Of a stretch of 64,000 nt of DNA, positions 62,301-64,000 are shown one piece after another (the first letter of the stretch is position 1; each line of letters opens with the position of its first letter). Location: NCBI GenBank assembly GCA_002471195.1, contig DKPN01000035.1, positions 23,048-87,047 of the forward strand. The letters are read 5' to 3'. A model generated the notes under the pieces. That model searched no databases. It was not told the DNA's origin and was given only the letters and a program-made list of their open reading frames with translations. The position numbers and the translations under genes were made by a program. This stretch comes from Bacteroides sp. UBA7333. Its GTDB lineage: Bacteria; Bacteroidota; Bacteroidia; Bacteroidales; Bacteroidaceae.

Positions 62301-62833
62301 GTCATTTTTTGGTAACCAATATAACTTATTTCAAGAACCGGATTATTGCCTGAAACTTCAATCGAAAAATTACCATCTAAATCAGTAATTGCACCTGTAG
62401 TAGTTCCTTGCAACAAAACACTTACACCGATTAAGGGCTCATTAAGTTCATCTGTTACAGTACCTTTTACATAACGCTTAGTTTGAGAAACCGAATAACT
62501 CTCTGATAGTTTTTCATTATTAAACAACATTAAATGATCGTCTAAAATGGCATAAGAAACATCAGTGTCAACTATTATTTTCTTCATAACTTCTTCTATA
62601 GTTTCACTCTCGCTTTTGACTGTAATCAGCTGATTTGAGTCAAAATCATTAGAATCATACACTACAGAAAGATAAGATTGTCTCCCTACTTCATTTAAGA
62701 CCTCACCTAAGGTTGCATTAGAATAATCTAAATTGATTAAGACTGAATTTTCTGCTGCATTAGATACGAAAGGAACAAGGATAAAGAAGAGAAGTGCCAA
62801 TAAACTGGAAAGGAACCTCGAATTGTTTTTCAT
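59372..62833 (-). CDS. SusC/RagA-family TonB-dependent transporter with STN domain (PUL B)
   Basis: The outer-membrane importer of PUL B. After a signal peptide (1-26, SNAA/E) comes an STN domain (about 28-105; LINLDYSNATLGEVLNEVG), a carboxypeptidase-like domain (VKGTVTDELNEPLIGVSV ... GAITDLDGNFSI), a plug with LSEVVVTAMGIEREAKSL and GPNAAALYGSSANNGVI, and a barrel ending YGLNLKFNF. The length is 1153. It resembles the PUL A SusC throughout. The STN domain implies control by a FecR/ECF-sigma pair, but none is next to it because bacterial sequence ends about 100 bases upstream at the chimeric junction. The PUL A pair might serve it, or its own pair has been lost from the contig. Confidence 0.95.
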   Translation of the reverse strand: MKNNSRFLSSLLALLFFILVPFVSNAAENSVLINLDYSNATLGEVLNEVGRQSYLSVVYDSNDFDSNQLITVKSESETIEEVMKKIIVDTDVSYAILDDHLMLFNNEKLSESYSVSQTKRYVKGTVTDELNEPLIGVSVLLQGTTTGAITDLDGNFSIEVSGNNPVLEISYIGYQKMTVPVGSKTVVNIVMKEDAQVLSEVVVTAMGIEREAKSLTYATQTVKSDELTRIKEPNFINALQGKSAGMVITPNNSGAGGGATKITLRGQTSILGSNQPLIVLDGVPLQDGMSGQTTEIMQGASRDGGDLLSTLNPDDIESMTILKGPNAAALYGSSANNGVIIITTKSGEKGTLRVDVSSSTSVETMFMYPKTQQLYGLTPNATLEAWGPKISDMTADDVASQPYFTASPRDPVKDFFKNGITLNNGITLTGGNEMARTYFSYGNTSQWGMVPNNKFMRHNFNFRESFSLFDKRLDVTVGLNYIHQELHNRPVAGRVLSALHGLYRMPSNVDMRYFKNHYKHVGTTDDFMVYHPVKGNKKLVGQEIQSWDWYDQNLNNPYWIVNMMNQKQIKDRILGSLNFRFKLWRDIYYQSRVNIDLNIDNGLVTEYATVMRQDQSQGGQYWSGSGRSTDIFNDHMISANERFADKYDINAATGFSFSRTYNRNTSITTYIDTSGTPNAFLPQNSAQSRPGNPNGSATSATDSYDNTNWYAAYFATLSLGFFDKFYVDGSYRMEWAKSFQQFMQKRNSYTYFDYYSAGANLLLDKILPWKMPVFNQIKLRGSWSVVGTPIPPGMYGRQEMNLSTGVISSRPPIFKDPKPERTTAYEAGLEVWMLDNTLDFDITYYNATLKNQFLWVATSSGESKPVNTGKIRNYGLEFTANYRWMINRNLTWQTGFNMAWNDNRILETYKTESGAPFEVQVGPSNFKIKYIEGGRYGDIYVNSFYRDDNGAIVVNNAGNYAEAIPQMASGEYLTYVGNTSAKINFGWNNTFKYKGFNLYLLIDGKIGGKVMSLTEADRDRNGLSERSAYDRLNGERVIQNGIEYVLKELPDGQKVSVENYYKTVGANPMEDYVYDATNVRLRDLSLGYSFPGLFKSNKFGLTASFTVKNVCFLYKKSPIDPDISMSAANGFSGIEAYSLPTVRSYGLNLKFNF

Positions 62834-63636
62834 CTTGTATTTATTTATGTTTAGTATTAATAGATTTGTTATGGTTGATGATTCTCAATAATTTTATAAT
62901 TAGCTAAATCAAATCATAAAAATGATTCATCAGTATTAGGTTATTCTATATTTTGTTCATTTTTGTTGAACTCTTTTCCCTTATCTCTTGCTCTTGTCTG
63001 TGTCACACTTACTTTTCTTTTTCTTCAAGACTAAATCTTTTTTGTACTTAATTTTTTTTCTCTCACTCTCTCTCATTCTTTCTGTCACCTTTATACCCTC
63101 CTTTACTTTCTTCTTTCTGAAATGATCACTTTCTCATTTCTTTCAGCCTCACATTCTTTGTCTTCTCAGTTCTGCCCTTTTTATCTTTATTTTTTTCTCC
63201 CCCATGCTGTCCTCTTACCTCCCTTTGTTCTGTCTTGCCTCCTTTCTCATTGCCACAACCCTCCTTTTTTCTACTTTTTTCTATCTTCTTAACTCTTGTA
63301 ATTCCTTCTTAGATTTCCTTCTATCTCTTGTTCACTGCTCTTGTTCATCCTTGCTTTCAAAGAATAGAGGTTCTTTGAACTTCTTTGAACCTTTTTCACT
63401 GTTGCTTCTCATTCAGCTCTGTCTCCATGCCACTTTAATAACTTCTTTTTTCCTTCTTACTGTAGTACCTCTATTATTTATTTTTTATATTTATTTCACA
63501 TTTTATATAAAAGATGTTTGAAATGCTGTATTCATTCTTTTAAAGGTTACTTATCTGTGCTATTCATCAGTTATTGTCCTTCCTGTTAGTGCTGTGACAC
63601 TTCAATTTCCCTGTGTGACATCAATATCTTTTTTGA

Positions 63637-63999
<363 letters not shown>

Positions 64000-64000
64000 C

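Noticed and set aside
62960..63470. Pyrimidine-rich tract as a novel bacterial regulatory or repeat element
   Set aside because: It is continuous with a vertebrate exon and fish repeat, so it is ordinary intron sequence.
63204..63521. Plus-strand open frame of about 105 residues
   Set aside because: It is low-complexity Leu/Ser/Phe produced by a C/T-rich vertebrate intron tract; no start signal or homology, so not a gene.

Overview
The window is almost entirely (about 1-62,900) an AT-rich chromosomal segment of a member of the Bacteroidales. Its SusC/SusD pairs, FecR/ECF-sigma regulators, TAnnTTTG promoter boxes, type IX secretion (T9SS) C-terminal sorting domains, GH20/GH85/GH2/GH33 glycosidases, bifunctional Fkp and single-chain pyruvate:ferredoxin oxidoreductase all point there. 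I cannot name a genus. The last ~1 kb is not bacterial. It is vertebrate (teleost-like) DNA with an intact exon of the polarity gene PARD3, splice sites, pyrimidine-rich intron sequence and a fish-type dispersed repeat. The contig is therefore chimeric (fish host plus bacterium).

Layout. 1-1.5 kb: tail of an unknown protein, then a secreted sialidase. 1.7-11.0 kb: a probable eight-gene run, miaA, lipid kinase, kdsA, M16 protease, DUF5687 permease plus ABC ATPase, NlpC/P60 lipoprotein and TraB/GumN protein, closed by a terminator. 11.2-14.8 kb: small envelope proteins, a GHL10 glycosidase and an uncharacterised ATP-grasp-like protein. 14.9-19.8 kb: an AAA ATPase and pyruvate:ferredoxin oxidoreductase. 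19.8-22.3 kb: an operon of a C10 (streptopain-like) cysteine protease lipoprotein followed by a serpin lipoprotein. 22.5-23.8 kb: a decayed IS4-type element. 24.1-28.4 kb: a small PAS protein, fkp (fucose salvage) and an MsrB-MsrA fusion.

28.4-62.8 kb is a large glycan-foraging region of two related polysaccharide utilisation loci (PULs), read mostly on the minus strand. PUL A (44.8 to 28.5 kb): ECF sigma, FecR, SusC, SusD, two GH85 endo-beta-N-acetylglucosaminidases and a GH20 hexosaminidase; a second GH20 (45.1-47.5 kb) diverges from the sigma factor. PUL B (62.8 to 47.8 kb): SusC, SusD, an Ig-like surface lipoprotein, a third GH85 and a GH2 beta-galactosidase. All three GH85 proteins keep the Asn-x-Glu catalytic pair, and the GH85s and the GH2 end in T9SS sorting domains. 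With the sialidase and Fkp, the set fits stepwise removal of sialic acid, galactose and GlcNAc and cleavage of the chitobiose core of host N-glycans, with fucose salvage. No mannosidase is visible, so mannose removal must be encoded elsewhere or the freed core imported whole.

Several open reading frames can be extended upstream to a TTG that is really the end of a TAnnTTTG promoter box. I give the internal ATG as the start in those cases.
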